Positions 6,356 through 6,857 of a DNA stretch of 6,857 nt are shown here, one piece after another (within the stretch, counting starts at the first letter, position 1; every line of letters begins with the position of its first letter). The notes under the pieces were generated by a model. The model saw only the letters and a list, made by a program, of their open reading frames with translations, did no database searches and was not told the DNA's origin. The stretch lies in assembly GCA_024743015.1 (NCBI GenBank), contig JANSXJ010000195.1, forward strand, positions 1 to 6,857. The letters run 5' to 3'. This DNA is from Hyphomonas sp. Lineage in GTDB: Bacteria; Pseudomonadota; Alphaproteobacteria; Caulobacterales; Hyphomonadaceae. The translations under genes were made by a program, and so were the position numbers.

Positions 6356-6857
6356 GTGACAGAGAAACTTGATCGCGCCGATAAAATTCTTGTTGCGCTC
6401 GGTCACTTCGAAAGCCGCGCCGCTGCGCAGGCGGCGATTGCGGCCGGGAAAGTCAGCGTATCGGGCCGGGTCGTACGCAAGCCCTCCGAAAAAATGTCCA
6501 TGACGGCTTCCGTGACCGCGGGAGCTGAGCACCCCTGGGTGTCGCGTGCCGGTATGAAGCTCGCAGGCGCGTTGGAGGTCTTTGGCGTTGATCCGAGCGG
6601 ATTGCACTGCCTTGATGTTGGCGCGTCGACTGGCGGATTCACGGACGTGTTGTTGGCGCGCGGTGCCGAGTCCATTGTCGCCGTCGATGTGGGCAGCGAT
6701 CAGTTGCATGCTCGTCTACGAACGGATCCACGTGTCACGTCGTTGGAGGCGACCGATGCGCGGAGCCTGACGGCGAAAATGCTCGGGCGCGCGCCTCATC
6801 TGGTGGTCTGCGATGCAAGTTTCATCTCGCTTCACAAGCTGCTGAGCAAACCGCTCT
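6356..6857 (+). CDS. tlyA: TlyA family rRNA (cytidine-2'-O)-methyltransferase (5' part)
   Basis: The first 167 residues of a TlyA/hemolysin A family protein, cut by the window end; roughly 100 C-terminal residues are missing, judging from the usual 245-275. TlyA methylates ribose 2'-hydroxyls of cytidines in 16S and/or 23S rRNA with S-adenosylmethionine; the 'hemolysin' name is historical. An S4 RNA-binding domain (about 5-60) is seen from KLDRADKILVALGHFESR through GKVSVSGRVVRKPSEK. It is followed by HPWVSRAGMKL, with K68 probably the first residue of the K-D-K-E tetrad, the SAM loop LDVGASTGGFTD (86-97), AVDVG (109-113) and VCDASFISL (151-159) with D153. The start is GTG at 6356, with GGAG (6343-6346) nine bases upstream; no other start is available back to the in-frame stop at 6314. 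The gene is divergent from sodC. Confidence 0.93.
   Translation, partial: MTEKLDRADKILVALGHFESRAAAQAAIAAGKVSVSGRVVRKPSEKMSMTASVTAGAEHPWVSRAGMKLAGALEVFGVDPSGLHCLDVGASTGGFTDVLLARGAESIVAVDVGSDQLHARLRTDPRVTSLEATDARSLTAKMLGRAPHLVVCDASFISLHKLLSKPL

Overview
The window looks like ordinary chromosomal DNA of a GC-rich, Gram-negative alphaproteobacterium. The evidence is an ATP12-type F1-ATPase assembly chaperone (shared by mitochondria and alphaproteobacteria), a DUF4345 membrane protein, two lipoproteins with clear lipoboxes and a Sec-exported caspase. The style recalls marine Hyphomonadaceae or Maricaulaceae, but that placement is an impression and not demonstrated. I see no tRNA, rRNA, insertion sequence, CRISPR array or integrase.

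Region by region: (1) Positions 45-1822 hold a tight forward run, probably one operon: a DUF4345 four-helix membrane protein, a HAD-family phosphatase and the ATP12 chaperone. The gaps are 10 and 4 bases, and the first gene's ribosome binding site overlaps the probable stop codon of a gene that began before the window. (2) Positions 1898-3181 hold a 427-residue lipoprotein of unknown function. Its Shine-Dalgarno sequence lies inside a perfect inverted repeat. (3) Positions 3263-3928 encode a Gtt1-like glutathione S-transferase. (4) Positions 4047-5717 encode an exported two-domain protein, a caspase/metacaspase-like peptidase followed by a SUMF1/FGE-sulfatase fold. The peptidase His-Cys dyad is intact; the FGE catalytic cysteines are missing. 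Two short inverted repeats precede this gene. (5) Positions 5720-6295, on the minus strand and convergent with only 2 bases between stop codons, encode a lipoprotein Cu,Zn superoxide dismutase. (6) Positions 6356-6857, divergent from the dismutase, hold the start of tlyA, cut off by the window edge.

No gap without a gene exceeds about 120 bases. The first run is housekeeping (phosphatase, ATP synthase assembly). The middle and right parts are enriched in envelope and periplasmic proteins: two lipoproteins and one exported caspase, plus a cytosolic GST and a periplasmic dismutase that suggest thiol and oxidant handling. That functional link is inference from proximity. I find no clear evidence for a new multi-gene system. 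The best candidates for something undescribed are the caspase-pseudoFGE fusion and the unknown cysteine-paired lipoprotein with its hairpin-covered start.
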